A stretch of 55,324 nucleotides of DNA from Scatomorpha sp964535405. Lineage in GTDB: Bacteria; Bacillota; Clostridia; Oscillospirales; Oscillospiraceae. Within the stretch, counting starts at the first letter, position 1. Each line of letters starts with the position of its first letter. Shown piece by piece: positions 7,966-17,003 of the stretch. The translations under genes were made by a program, and so were the position numbers. The notes beneath the pieces were generated by a model. The model searched no databases. It saw only the letters and a list, made by a program, of their open reading frames with translations, and was not told the DNA's origin. The stretch is from NCBI GenBank assembly GCA_964535405.1, contig CAZHUG010000006.1, forward strand, positions 1 through 55,324. The letters run 5' to 3'.

Positions 7966-10740
7966 TTACTCGTTTTTACCGCAGCAGTCCTTGTACTTCA
8001 TCGGAAGCCCGTTCGGACGGAGCTTGCCGCAGGGACAGGGATCGTTGCGTCCGGGCTTTTTCGCCTTCTTCACGGGCTGTTTTTTCACAGCCCTGTCTCC
8101 GCCAACATTGGCGGCGGCATTTTTGGATACACTCTTGCGCTCGAGCTTTTCCTCCTTGCGGACACGCACGACAAAGATGCGGCGGACGGTCTCCTCACGG
8201 ATTCCGTTTATCATGGCCTCGAACATCTCGAAGCCCTCGTTTTTATATGCGTCAATCGGCTTGATGCTGCCGTAACCGCGCAGGCCAATGCCCTGGCGCA
8301 GGTCTGTCATCGCGTCCAGATGCTCCATCCAGTACTCATCGACGACGCGGAGCATAACCACTCGCTCCAGCTCGCGCATGACGGGCGCTTCGTTGGGCAT
8401 GAGTCCGAGCTCCTTTTCCTTTTTCTCATAGAAGGAGAGGGCTTTATCAGACACAAGCTCTGTGAGCTGCCCGGCATTGAGCCCCTTTACAGTCTCAGGC
8501 GTAAGCTGTATATCGCCCGGACGCAGGAAGAGCTTTCCGAAGGGGGCGAGGGTTTCTTTCACAAGCGCCACATCCGGTTGCTCAGTATTGCCGAGTCCGT
8601 CGGATATCGTTCCTTCGACGTACTCGCCGATCATCTTTCTTATAGCAGGTGCCAGATCCTCGCCGTTTAGCACCTTGCGGCGCTCGTCGTATATGACGTT
8701 TCTCTGAACGTTCATGACATCGTCGTACTCAAGGACGTTCTTACGGGTCTGGAAGTTCCGGCTCTCAACGGTCTTCTGCGCCTGTTCAATGGCGTTTGTC
8801 AGCATCTTCTGGTCGAGCGGGGTGTCCTCGTCCATGCCCAGAGTCTCCATCATGCCCATGACGCGCTCGGAGCCAAACAGACGCATGATATCGTCGGTCA
8901 TTGCCAGATAAAAGCGGCTCTCGCCGGGGTCACCCTGGCGGCCTGCACGTCCGCGCAACTGGTTATCTATGCGGCGGGATTCATGACGTTCTGTGCCGAG
9001 GATGAAAAGTCCGCCGGCCTCGCGAACGCGCTCGGCCTCCGCGTCGGTTACCTTCTTGTGCTCCGCCATGCGCTCTGTGAACATGGCACGTGCGTTCAAA
9101 ATCTCCTCGTTGTCTGTATCCGCAAAGCCTGTGGCCTCGGTTATCAGCTCCTCGCTGCAGCCGGCCTTTTTGAGGTCTGCCTTGGCGAGATATTCTGCGT
9201 TGCCGCCGAGCACGATATCCGTGCCGCGGCCTGCCATGTTCGTCGCGATGGTGACGCTGCCGAACTTGCCGGCCTGGGCGACGATCTCCGCTTCGCGCTC
9301 GTGATGCTTGGCGTTCAAGACATTATGCGGCACGCCGCGTTTTTTGAGCAGTGTCGCCAGATATTCACTTCTCTCGATGGAAACAGTGCCCACCAGTACG
9401 GGCTGGCCCTTCTCGTGACAGGCGGCAATCTCTTCGATTATCGCGCGATCCTTGCCGTTTTCGTTTTTATAGACCTCATCCGGCCAATCCTTTCGGACGA
9501 TGGGCTTGTTGGTGGGTATCTCGATAATATCGAGCTGGTAGATGGAGCTAAACTCCTCCTCTTCAGTCAGAGCCGTACCGGTCATGCCGGAGAGCTTGCC
9601 GAAGAGTCTAAAATAGTTCTGGAAGGTTATTGTGGCAAGAGTCTTGTTTTCACGCTGGACGTCCACGCGCTCCTTGGCCTCAATCGCCTGATGCAAGCCC
9701 TCGGAGTAGCGGCGGCCTATCATCAGACGGCCCGTGAACTCATCGACTATCAGAACCTCGTTTTCCTTGACCACATAGTCAATGTCGAGCTTCATGACGC
9801 CATGTGCCTTAAGAGCTTGATTTATGTGGTGAGCTAGGGTAGAATTTTCTAGGTCCGCCAGATTTTCAAGATTAAAATAGCGCTCCGCCTTCGTTGTGCC
9901 GCGAGATGTGAGCGTGGATGTACGCGCCTTTTCGTCAACAATATAGTCGGCGTCAAGCGTCTCATCCTCTTCCTCCTTCTCGTCAGTGGTGGCGACCACC
10001 ATGCGCTTGAGAGTGCGGACAAAATCGTCAGCCTTGCGGTAGAGGTCGGTGGACTCATCGCCCTGGCCGGAGATTATGAGCGGCGTTCTCGCCTCATCTA
10101 TGAGGATGGAGTCGACCTCGTCAACGATTGCAAAGGCGTGACCGCGCTGAACCATATTCTCTTTATAGATCGCCATGTTGTCGCGCAGATAGTCAAAGCC
10201 CATCTCGTTGTTTGTGCCGTAGGTTATATCCGAATCATATGCGTCCTTTCTCTCGGCTGTCGTGAGACCGTGGACGATCAGACCCACAGACAGGCCCATG
10301 AAGCGATGAACCTTACCCATCCACTCCGAGTCACGTCGGGCCAGATAGTCGTTCACGGTGACTATGTGGACACCCTCGCCTGTGATTGCATTTAGATATG
10401 CGGGCAGGACAGCAACGAGGGTCTTGCCCTCGCCGGTTTTCATCTCTGCAATACGGCCCTGATGCAGAACAATTCCGCCAATGATCTGTACCCTGAACGG
10501 CTTCATGCCGAGCACGCGCCAGGCAGCCTCACGCACGGCAGCAAAAGCCTCCGGAAGAATATCGTCCAGACTCTCGCCATCGGCATAGCGCCCCTTGAAC
10601 TCGACGGTCTTTGCACGCAGCTCATCGTCCGAGAGCGCCTGCATTTTCGGCTCGAGAGCCTCGACCTTGTCCGCTATGGGGTATATTCGCTTAAGCTCAT
10701 GGTCGCTGTGCGAGCCAAACAGCTTTTTAAAAAATCCCAT
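7966..10740 (-). CDS. secA: Preprotein translocase ATPase SecA
   Basis: This 924-residue protein is a full-length SecA, the motor that drives unfolded preproteins through SecYEG. Walker A is MKTGEGKT at residues 100-107, Walker B-like IVDEVDSILIDEARTPLIIS follows near 210-225, and the HRGR-type helicase motif AGRGTDIVLGG and QLRGRAGRQGD lie in the second motor half. The extreme C-terminus is a zinc-binding SEC-C motif (NDPCPCG, then YKDCCG), which binds SecB or ribosomes in other species. AAAGG precedes the ATG and a promoter lies at 10785-10793. It appears to head the pgeF-lipoprotein-cdd-peptidase transcript. Confidence 0.97.
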   Translation of the reverse strand: MGFFKKLFGSHSDHELKRIYPIADKVEALEPKMQALSDDELRAKTVEFKGRYADGESLDDILPEAFAAVREAAWRVLGMKPFRVQIIGGIVLHQGRIAEMKTGEGKTLVAVLPAYLNAITGEGVHIVTVNDYLARRDSEWMGKVHRFMGLSVGLIVHGLTTAERKDAYDSDITYGTNNEMGFDYLRDNMAIYKENMVQRGHAFAIVDEVDSILIDEARTPLIISGQGDESTDLYRKADDFVRTLKRMVVATTDEKEEEDETLDADYIVDEKARTSTLTSRGTTKAERYFNLENLADLENSTLAHHINQALKAHGVMKLDIDYVVKENEVLIVDEFTGRLMIGRRYSEGLHQAIEAKERVDVQRENKTLATITFQNYFRLFGKLSGMTGTALTEEEEFSSIYQLDIIEIPTNKPIVRKDWPDEVYKNENGKDRAIIEEIAACHEKGQPVLVGTVSIERSEYLATLLKKRGVPHNVLNAKHHEREAEIVAQAGKFGSVTIATNMAGRGTDIVLGGNAEYLAKADLKKAGCSEELITEATGFADTDNEEILNARAMFTERMAEHKKVTDAEAERVREAGGLFILGTERHESRRIDNQLRGRAGRQGDPGESRFYLAMTDDIMRLFGSERVMGMMETLGMDEDTPLDQKMLTNAIEQAQKTVESRNFQTRKNVLEYDDVMNVQRNVIYDERRKVLNGEDLAPAIRKMIGEYVEGTISDGLGNTEQPDVALVKETLAPFGKLFLRPGDIQLTPETVKGLNAGQLTELVSDKALSFYEKKEKELGLMPNEAPVMRELERVVMLRVVDEYWMEHLDAMTDLRQGIGLRGYGSIKPIDAYKNEGFEMFEAMINGIREETVRRIFVVRVRKEEKLERKSVSKNAAANVGGDRAVKKQPVKKAKKPGRNDPCPCGKLRPNGLPMKYKDCCGKNE

Positions 10741-10784
10741 TATTAAATCAGCCTTTCACGCTTTTATATATGCTTAACTAATGG

Positions 10785-10793
10785 ATTATAACA
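10785..10793 (-). promoter_or_regulatory. secA promoter (extended -10)
   Basis: On the minus strand TG-T-TATAAT (10793-10785) is a perfect extended -10. The -35 region 17 bp upstream is only a T-run, which extended -10 promoters tolerate. It lies about 45 nt before the secA ATG and back to back with the plus-strand promoter at 10846-10874. Confidence 0.65.
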
Positions 10794-10845
10794 TACAATT
10801 ATGAACAAAAAAAGGGTAAAAACATAACATATGAGCAAATTCAGA

Positions 10846-10874
10846 TTGAAGATATTGAAATTATAAGGTATCAT
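10846..10874 (+). promoter_or_regulatory. Promoter of the DUF1846-MFS-IorA-like-Smr operon
   Basis: TTGAAG (10846-10851), a 17-bp spacer and TATCAT (10869-10874) lie just upstream of the DUF1846 gene and give a short leader of about 25 nt before the GAGGGG ribosome binding site at 10894. The match is good but not perfect. Confidence 0.6.
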
Positions 10875-10907
10875 ATAACATTGAGAGAAAAACGAGGGGT
10901 GTCAAAT

Positions 10908-12398
10908 ATGATGAGGGTCGGTTTTGATAATGAAAAATACCTGAAAATGCAGTCCGAGAAGATTAAACAGAGGATTGCCCGTTTCGGCGGAAAGCTCTAT
11001 CTTGAGTTTGGGGGGAAACTTTTTGACGACTACCATGCGGCGCGGGTTTTGCCCGGCTTCGAGGCGGACAGCAAAATAAAAATACTCAAGCAGATGCGCG
11101 ACGACGCTGAGGTCATCGTTGTCATCTCCGCAAATGATATTGAGCGCAATAAGCGCCGTGGCGACCTCGGGATAACCTACGACGAGGATACACTCAGGCT
11201 GATCGATGCATTCAAATCCATCGGGCTGTACGTGGGCAGCGTCTCCATCACAAACTACCGCGGTCAGCGGGCCGCCGACCAGTTTAAAAAGCATCTGGAG
11301 TCACTGGGCGTCAGGGTTTATACCCAGCACTGGATTCCCGACTATCCGGCAAATCTGGGACTCATCGTCTCTGACGAGGGCTTCGGCAAAAATGATTACA
11401 TCGAGACCACCCGCCGGCTTGTCATTGTCACCGCTCCGGGACCCGGCAGCGGCAAGATGGCAGTCTGCCTGTCTCAGCTTTATCACGAGCACAAGCTTGG
11501 TGTCAAGGCCGGCTATGCAAAGTTTGAGACCTTTCCTATCTGGAATCTGCCGCTCAAGCATCCGGTAAACCTCGCCTACGAGTCAGCCACGGCCGATCTG
11601 GACGACGTTAACATGATTGATCCCTTCCACCTGGAAGCCTATGGTCGGACGACCGTGAACTACAACCGTGATGTTGAGATTTTCCCCGTTTTGAGCGCCA
11701 TGTTCACCCGCATATACGGAAATTCGCCCTATAAGAGCCCCACCGACATGAGCGTGAACACCGTTGGCTTCTGCATCACGGATGACGAGGTCTGCCGCGA
11801 AGCTTCCAGGCAGGAGGTCATCCGCCGCTTCTTTGACACTGCCTGCGCCCAGCGTCAGGGTCTTGCGGAACAGACCGAAATTTATAAGCTGGAGCTTTTG
11901 ATGAATCAGCTAGGGGTCACCGTTAACGATCGCGCAGTTGTCCCGGCTGCCTGGCAGCGCGCGCAGGATACAGAGGCGCCCGCAGTCGCGATGGAGCTGG
12001 GCGACGGCTCTATAATCACCGGAAAAACCTCCTCCCTGCTCGGCGCATCCTCAGCCTGCCTTTTGAATGCGCTGAAGTATCTTGCCGGGATTCCCAGGGA
12101 AGTCACACTCATATCCCCGGCAATAATCGAGCCCATTCAACATCTCAAGGTCGAGCACATGGGCAACAGAAACCCGCGTCTGCACACGGACGAGGTGCTC
12201 ATAGCGCTGTCAATCTGTGCAGTCACCGATCCCAACGCAGAGGCCGCTATGGAGCAGCTCGCGAAGCTCCACGGTGGTGAGGTTCACTCTACCGTCATAC
12301 TCTCGCGAGTCGATGAAAACGTGTTCCAGAGACTGGGCATGAATTTGACCTGCGAGCCTAAATATCAGAGCAAAAAGCTCTACCACGGAAAGAAATAA
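10908..12398 (+). CDS. DUF1846 family protein of unknown function
   Basis: This 496-residue protein fits the DUF1846 family (about 500 residues), recognisable from the start MRVGFDNEKYLKMQS and the KLYLEFGGKL block at residues 29-38. Structures are known for the family but no established reaction is known to me. A P-loop-like GPGSGK is at residues 178-183 (TAPGPGSGKMAV), suggesting nucleotide or phosphate binding; this is inference. A TTG codon lies in frame at 10881, but GAGGGG is eight bases before the ATG at 10908 and family members start here. It is first in a tight four-gene operon, 12 nt before the MFS gene. Confidence 0.85.
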   Translation: MMRVGFDNEKYLKMQSEKIKQRIARFGGKLYLEFGGKLFDDYHAARVLPGFEADSKIKILKQMRDDAEVIVVISANDIERNKRRGDLGITYDEDTLRLIDAFKSIGLYVGSVSITNYRGQRAADQFKKHLESLGVRVYTQHWIPDYPANLGLIVSDEGFGKNDYIETTRRLVIVTAPGPGSGKMAVCLSQLYHEHKLGVKAGYAKFETFPIWNLPLKHPVNLAYESATADLDDVNMIDPFHLEAYGRTTVNYNRDVEIFPVLSAMFTRIYGNSPYKSPTDMSVNTVGFCITDDEVCREASRQEVIRRFFDTACAQRQGLAEQTEIYKLELLMNQLGVTVNDRAVVPAAWQRAQDTEAPAVAMELGDGSIITGKTSSLLGASSACLLNALKYLAGIPREVTLISPAIIEPIQHLKVEHMGNRNPRLHTDEVLIALSICAVTDPNAEAAMEQLAKLHGGEVHSTVILSRVDENVFQRLGMNLTCEPKYQSKKLYHGKK

Positions 12399-12410
12399 GA
12401 GGTAACCCAA

Positions 12411-13649
12411 ATGGACAAACAGCCCCCCGGCAGGCTATGGACCCGAGACTTTACCATAATAACACTCGGCACAGTAGTCTCGATGCTCGGCAACTCTGTA
12501 AGCGGCTTTGCCATAAGCCTTCTGGTGCTTGACTACACCAACAGCGTGCTTTTATACGCGCTGTATATGGTCGCGTACAGCCTGCCCAAAATTATCATGC
12601 CGCTTCTGGCAGGCCCGTATCTAGACAACTACTCGAGAAAGAAAATTATCTATCTTTTCGACTTCATCTCGTCCGGACTGTATCTCTTCATATTCCTCAT
12701 ACTCCGCGCGGGACTATTCAGCTATGTGCCCTTCCTTTTTCTGTGCATGATAATCGGCACAATCGACAGCGTCTACATGGTCGCGTATGAGAGCCTGTAT
12801 CCCACGCTGGTGAGCCCGGGCAACTTCACCAAGGCCTATTCAATATCAAGCCTTATCTACCCTCTGGCTGCTATTATGGTTCCTATAGCCTCGTTTGTGT
12901 ATGAGAATATCGGCATTGAGCCGCTCTTTATCTTCAACGCCGTCACCTTCTTCATCGCCGCCTGTTTTGAGACACAGATCAAGGCCAAGGAGGAGCAGAT
13001 CAACAAGGCTCCCGAGAAAGCCAACTTTAGCTATCTCAAGCGCGAGTTTAAGTCCGGCATGGACTACATTCGCGGCGAGCGTGGCCTTATGACCATCACT
13101 ACATACTTTTTTTGCACCATGATGCTGGGTTCCATGTCCGGCACTCTCTGGCTGCCACACTTCAAGTCAACCGCGGGACTCGGCGTCATGATCTACACCT
13201 ATGTCATGGGCTCAAACGTCCTCGGTCGTCTCATCGGCGGTCTTTTCCACTACCGAATAAAATATAAGCCGTCGAGTAAATTCACCATCGCGCTCATTGT
13301 TTATGCCTCTATCTGTTTTTTAGAAGGTGGTTTCGTGTTTACCCCGACGGCAGTCATGATGGTAATGTGCTTTGTCTCCGGCTGTTTAGCTGTGAACTCC
13401 TATAACATCCGTATAGCCGCCACTCAGAGCTATGTCCCCAATGATTACCGCGCCAGATTTAACGGCACTTTTATGATGATTACCTCTCTTGGAACCATCG
13501 TGGGGCAGCTTCTGGCAGGATACCTCGGGGAAATCTATCCCTCACAGTATATTATAGCAGGAACGCAGATCGTTAACCTTGTATGCGTCTTCGCGATCAT
13601 GTACCGCGGACGTGAGCACGTGAAACTAATATATAACCGGGAGGTATAA
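12411..13649 (+). CDS. Major facilitator superfamily transporter
   Basis: This 412-residue membrane protein has about twelve hydrophobic segments. It begins with a short cytoplasmic stretch (to about residue 14) and has an MFS-type loop after the second helix (LDNYSRKKIIYLFD near residues 66-79). The middle loop (about residues 186-212) is charged. The overall look is of the efflux-type MFS_1 group, but the substrate cannot be predicted. It lies 12 nt after DUF1846 and 2 nt before the IorA-like gene, so it is probably a transporter for whatever this operon handles. Confidence 0.85.
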   Translation: MDKQPPGRLWTRDFTIITLGTVVSMLGNSVSGFAISLLVLDYTNSVLLYALYMVAYSLPKIIMPLLAGPYLDNYSRKKIIYLFDFISSGLYLFIFLILRAGLFSYVPFLFLCMIIGTIDSVYMVAYESLYPTLVSPGNFTKAYSISSLIYPLAAIMVPIASFVYENIGIEPLFIFNAVTFFIAACFETQIKAKEEQINKAPEKANFSYLKREFKSGMDYIRGERGLMTITTYFFCTMMLGSMSGTLWLPHFKSTAGLGVMIYTYVMGSNVLGRLIGGLFHYRIKYKPSSKFTIALIVYASICFLEGGFVFTPTAVMMVMCFVSGCLAVNSYNIRIAATQSYVPNDYRARFNGTFMMITSLGTIVGQLLAGYLGEIYPSQYIIAGTQIVNLVCVFAIMYRGREHVKLIYNREV

Positions 13650-13651
13650 TC

Positions 13652-14929
13652 GTGAAACAGCTCATGCTGGGAAGCGCTGCCCTCGCAAGGGGCGCATATG
13701 AGGCTGGCTGCAGTTTCGTGTCAGCTTATCCCGATGCCCTATCGTCAGACATAATAAAACACAGGGCTGAATACTCCGAAATCCGCAGTCAATCCGCGCC
13801 AAACGAGACGGTCGCATTCCAGTCTGCAATGGGTGCATCCCTTGCCGGCGCACGCGCCATGTCCGTCATGAGCGGCTTGAATGTCGCCGCGGACGCACTG
13901 CGCGCCGCAGCACGCACAGGCGTGAACGGCGGGCTTGTCATTGCTGTGGCGGACGACCCCGAGGACTCACTGCAACAACAGGCAAACGCGGCAGGGTTGC
14001 CGGTTTTCGTGCCCTCAGACGCCGCAGACTGTCTGGAGCTTGCAAAGCTCGCGTTTGAGCGCTCGGAGGAGCTTGACAGGCCTGTCATCCTGCAACTTTT
14101 GGCGCAGGTCGCAGCTTCAAAGGGCGATGTGGAGCAGGGCGAGAGAGCAGAGCGCGAGCTTATCCCGTATCGCAAGAGGACCGACAAATATGTGCTCTTT
14201 CCCGAAAACGATGCCCGGACATTTTGTCTGGGCTGTCCGCATCGCGGCGTTTTCTATGTCCTGAACAAGCTCTGGCTGCGGGTCATCGGCGATCCCGGCT
14301 GCTCAACTATTGCCGCCCTGCCGCCATTTCTGGCAATGGACTCGGCCTGGTGCACGGGCGCATCCATCGCGACACTCGGCGGGCTCCATGCGACACTGGG
14401 CGAGAAATCATTGCGCGACACTGTCGCCGTCATAGAAGCCCCGGCCTTCTGCCACTCTGGCATGGCGGGTCTGTTAGACCTCGTCAACAACGTCGGCGCC
14501 GGAACTGTCCTCATTTTAGATAACGGCACCGCCACAGTCGGGGGCAAGCCCAGGCCTTTCAAAGCGCCGCTGTCACTCGAGATGGTCTGCGAGGGGCTCG
14601 GGGTGGGCAGAATATCCGTCGTTGATCCCTTCGAGCTTGAGCTTTTAGAGCGCACAGTTCGCCAGGAGCTTGCGGCGGACGAGGTATCGGTGATTATTTG
14701 CCGCCGAGATTGCGCACTCTTGAGCAAGACCCCGGCTGACTTCAACCGCTATGAGGTTTACACCGACCGCTGCCGCGGCTGCCGGAGCTGCTTCAAGCTC
14801 GGCTGCCCCGCAATCATCCAAAACGGCAGGCGCGCGACCATAGACAGCAAGAAATGCGTCGGCTGCGGCCTGTGTTCGCAGCTGTGCAAGTGCGACGCAA
14901 TAAGACCACTTAGAAACGGAATGGACTAA
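13652..14929 (+). CDS. Shortened IorA-like indolepyruvate ferredoxin oxidoreductase homologue
   Basis: This 425-residue protein resembles the alpha subunit of indolepyruvate:ferredoxin oxidoreductase, which is usually nearer 580-600. An N-terminal pyrimidine-binding-like half keeps APNETVAFQSAMGASLAGARA (E52 is the expected cofactor-activating acid) and GLNVAADAL. The second half keeps FCLGCPHRGVFY (191-202), GDPGCST (213-219) and CHSGMAGLLDLV (267-278). The C-terminus has a two-cluster ferredoxin domain: C374, C377, C380, C385 and C402, C405, C408, C412. The GDS motif expected before FxHSG is EAP (262-264), so the metal-binding Asp is missing. No IorB partner is adjacent. It starts at GTG with GGGAGG six to seven bases upstream. 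The reaction is uncertain. Confidence 0.75.
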   Translation: MKQLMLGSAALARGAYEAGCSFVSAYPDALSSDIIKHRAEYSEIRSQSAPNETVAFQSAMGASLAGARAMSVMSGLNVAADALRAAARTGVNGGLVIAVADDPEDSLQQQANAAGLPVFVPSDAADCLELAKLAFERSEELDRPVILQLLAQVAASKGDVEQGERAERELIPYRKRTDKYVLFPENDARTFCLGCPHRGVFYVLNKLWLRVIGDPGCSTIAALPPFLAMDSAWCTGASIATLGGLHATLGEKSLRDTVAVIEAPAFCHSGMAGLLDLVNNVGAGTVLILDNGTATVGGKPRPFKAPLSLEMVCEGLGVGRISVVDPFELELLERTVRQELAADEVSVIICRRDCALLSKTPADFNRYEVYTDRCRGCRSCFKLGCPAIIQNGRRATIDSKKCVGCGLCSQLCKCDAIRPLRNGMD

Positions 14930-14930
14930 A

Positions 14931-15275
14931 ATGGCTTATCTGAAGGAAGTCAATATTAAATACGACCTGCCCACCGCAGATCAGGCTGTCAAGCGCTGCA
15001 CCTTTGCCATAGAAAATGGCAAGCGCCTCGGCGGCGGCGCGGTCAAGATTATCCATGGCTACGGCTCGTCAGGCAAGGGCGGCAGGATACGTGTCGAGGT
15101 GCGGCAGTATCTTGAGCGGCAAAAGCAACGCGGACAGATCCGTGACTTCATCCCGGGTGAGCGTTTTTCGATCTTTGACGAGTCTAGCCGCGCCGCCTTC
15201 ATGCGCTGTGACGAGCTTCGCCGCGACCATGATCTGGACGCGGCGAATAACGGTATCACTATTGTGGTTCTGTAG
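14931..15275 (+). CDS. Stand-alone Smr-domain protein
   Basis: This 114-residue protein consists essentially of one Smr (small MutS-related) domain. The signature VKIIHGYGSSGKGGRIR at about residues 38-54 matches the catalytic/nucleic-acid-binding loop of Smr nicking endonucleases, here without the MutS ATPase of MutS2. Stand-alone Smr proteins act on DNA or RNA in different lineages; the substrate is not evident. The ATG begins one base after the stop of the IorA-like gene without a strong Shine-Dalgarno, so it is probably translated by coupling. It converges on rqcH with a gap of only 6 bp. Confidence 0.82.
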   Translation: MAYLKEVNIKYDLPTADQAVKRCTFAIENGKRLGGGAVKIIHGYGSSGKGGRIRVEVRQYLERQKQRGQIRDFIPGERFSIFDESSRAAFMRCDELRRDHDLDAANNGITIVVL

Positions 15276-15281
15276 CTCAGA

Positions 15282-17003
15282 TTATTTTTCTGTGCGCAAA
15301 CGCTCGGAAAGCGCGAGATCGGACTCCGCCATGATAGTTTTGTAGTCCGTATATACGACCTTGCCCGGCAGAGCGCCGGAGGGCTTTTTCACGAAGCGTA
15401 TCTGGGTGTAGTCGACAGGCGTTTTGCCGCCGTCACGCGCCTGTGAGTAATATGCCGCGAGCGACGCCGCCTCGGCAATTGTCTGCTCGTCGGGCGTCTC
15501 GTCGTTTGCCCTTATCACTACGTGCGAGCCGTGAACTCGCTGGGTGTGAAGCCAGATATCGCTTCGGCGGGCGAGCTTCGTCGTAAGCTCGTCGTTCTGC
15601 AGGTTGGAGCGCCCTATCAAAATCTCAAAGCCATTGCTCGACGCAAAGCGCATCGGGCCGCGCGGTTTAATCTTCTGCTTACTCTCGCCTTTTGCGCGGA
15701 TGATGCCGTTTGCCGCCAGCTCGCGGCGAATTTCAAGGACATCCCGCTCACTCTCCGCCCGTGCAAGCTGATCGAGCACGCTCTCAAGGTAATCGAGCTG
15801 CCCCTCACCGTCAGCAATGAGCGAGGTCAGATATTTCTCCGCAGTTATCGCCCTTTTATAGTCCTTATACGCCGCGGCAGCGTTCTGCTGCGGCGTTTTT
15901 AATGGGTCAATGGCTATCTCAACCGTGGGCGAGCCCTCGGTGTAATAGTCCTCGCAGACCAAAACCCGCGCACCCTTTTCCATGCGCCAGAGGTTCGCAG
16001 TTATGAGATCCCCGCGATGCCGAAGTGCCTCTCTGTCAACCGATTTGCGCAGCTCCTCGCGCTGCTGGGCGAGTTTTCTCGCCTGACGGTCACGCAGTGT
16101 GCGGATGTTCTTTGTCGTGCCGTGGGCGGCGCGGCGCATGCGCTCGGCGTGGTCACGGCGGGCGTAGAACGCATCAAGCAGCTCCGAAAAATCCGGCAGT
16201 GTCTCGCAGGAGGTCAGCTCACCGTACTGCCCGATGCTCATGAACGAAAAGTCGCGCGCGGCTCCCCCCTCCAATATGAGAACAGGCGTGAACTCACCCG
16301 CCGCAACGCTGTCAGCCAGAGCGTCCATCGCGGCAGGAAGCTGGGCGCGCCCGCCCGCCTTATACGCCAGCTCACGTGAAATCAGCGGGGACAGTCCGTA
16401 AAAGCTGTCCATCAGCCATCTGTCGAGCGGCACATCATCCGGAGCTGAATCTAGCGCTTGCCGACGCTCCCCGGAGCTCAGGTCGAAAAAGCAGGGCTTT
16501 GCCGGCCTCTGCGGCAGGCGGTAGATCATGCCCGGCAGAAGGCGGCGGTAGGCGTTCTCGCCAAAATCTGCGCGGCGCATGCAGTCTATTATAACGCCCT
16601 CGTTATCAACTAGTATGACGTTTGAGGATCGACCCATCAGCTCCACTATGAGCTGTTTTTTTGACTCCGAACCCAGCTCGTCGCGGGTGTCGAGCTCCAA
16701 AATGACCATGCGCTCAAACCGTGGCTGTGTGACAGAGGCTATGCGCGCGCCGGTCAGATGCTTTCGCAGAAGCATGCAGAACATGGGCGGCGCATCTGGG
16801 TTTTCCACGCGCTCGTTTGTGAAGTGTATTCTCGCCGTGCCGACTCCGGCAGAGAGCAGCAGGCGGCGGTTGCCCTGCCGCGTGTACACGGACAACAGCA
16901 GCAGATCCCGGGCGGGCTGCTGCACCTTATCGATTCTTGCGCCCGTGAGCAGCGGTGCCAGCTCCGCCGTGAGTGCCGTCAGGCATATTGCGTCCAGAGG
17001 CAT
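15282..17003 (-). CDS. rqcH: RqcH/NFACT family ribosome quality-control protein
   Basis: This 573-residue protein is the bacterial Rqc2 homologue (formerly fibronectin-binding protein A), which binds stalled 50S subunits and recruits tRNA-Ala to add C-terminal Ala tails. The NFACT-N domain starts MPLDAICLTALTAEL, with GARIDKVQQP; a coiled coil rich in Arg and Glu covers about 290-430. The C-terminal NFACT-R domain holds DIWLHTQRVHGSHVVIR near residue 490. At the position of the DR pair important in Bacillus RqcH I see ER (in PRFERM), by rough alignment only. It abuts mrnC, and its C-terminus faces a stand-alone Smr gene. Confidence 0.93.
   Translation of the reverse strand: MPLDAICLTALTAELAPLLTGARIDKVQQPARDLLLLSVYTRQGNRRLLLSAGVGTARIHFTNERVENPDAPPMFCMLLRKHLTGARIASVTQPRFERMVILELDTRDELGSESKKQLIVELMGRSSNVILVDNEGVIIDCMRRADFGENAYRRLLPGMIYRLPQRPAKPCFFDLSSGERRQALDSAPDDVPLDRWLMDSFYGLSPLISRELAYKAGGRAQLPAAMDALADSVAAGEFTPVLILEGGAARDFSFMSIGQYGELTSCETLPDFSELLDAFYARRDHAERMRRAAHGTTKNIRTLRDRQARKLAQQREELRKSVDREALRHRGDLITANLWRMEKGARVLVCEDYYTEGSPTVEIAIDPLKTPQQNAAAAYKDYKRAITAEKYLTSLIADGEGQLDYLESVLDQLARAESERDVLEIRRELAANGIIRAKGESKQKIKPRGPMRFASSNGFEILIGRSNLQNDELTTKLARRSDIWLHTQRVHGSHVVIRANDETPDEQTIAEAASLAAYYSQARDGGKTPVDYTQIRFVKKPSGALPGKVVYTDYKTIMAESDLALSERLRTEK

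Noticed and set aside
8983..9837. 284-codon plus-strand frame inside secA
   Set aside because: It is the antisense shadow of a highly conserved gene with biased codons and has no motif.
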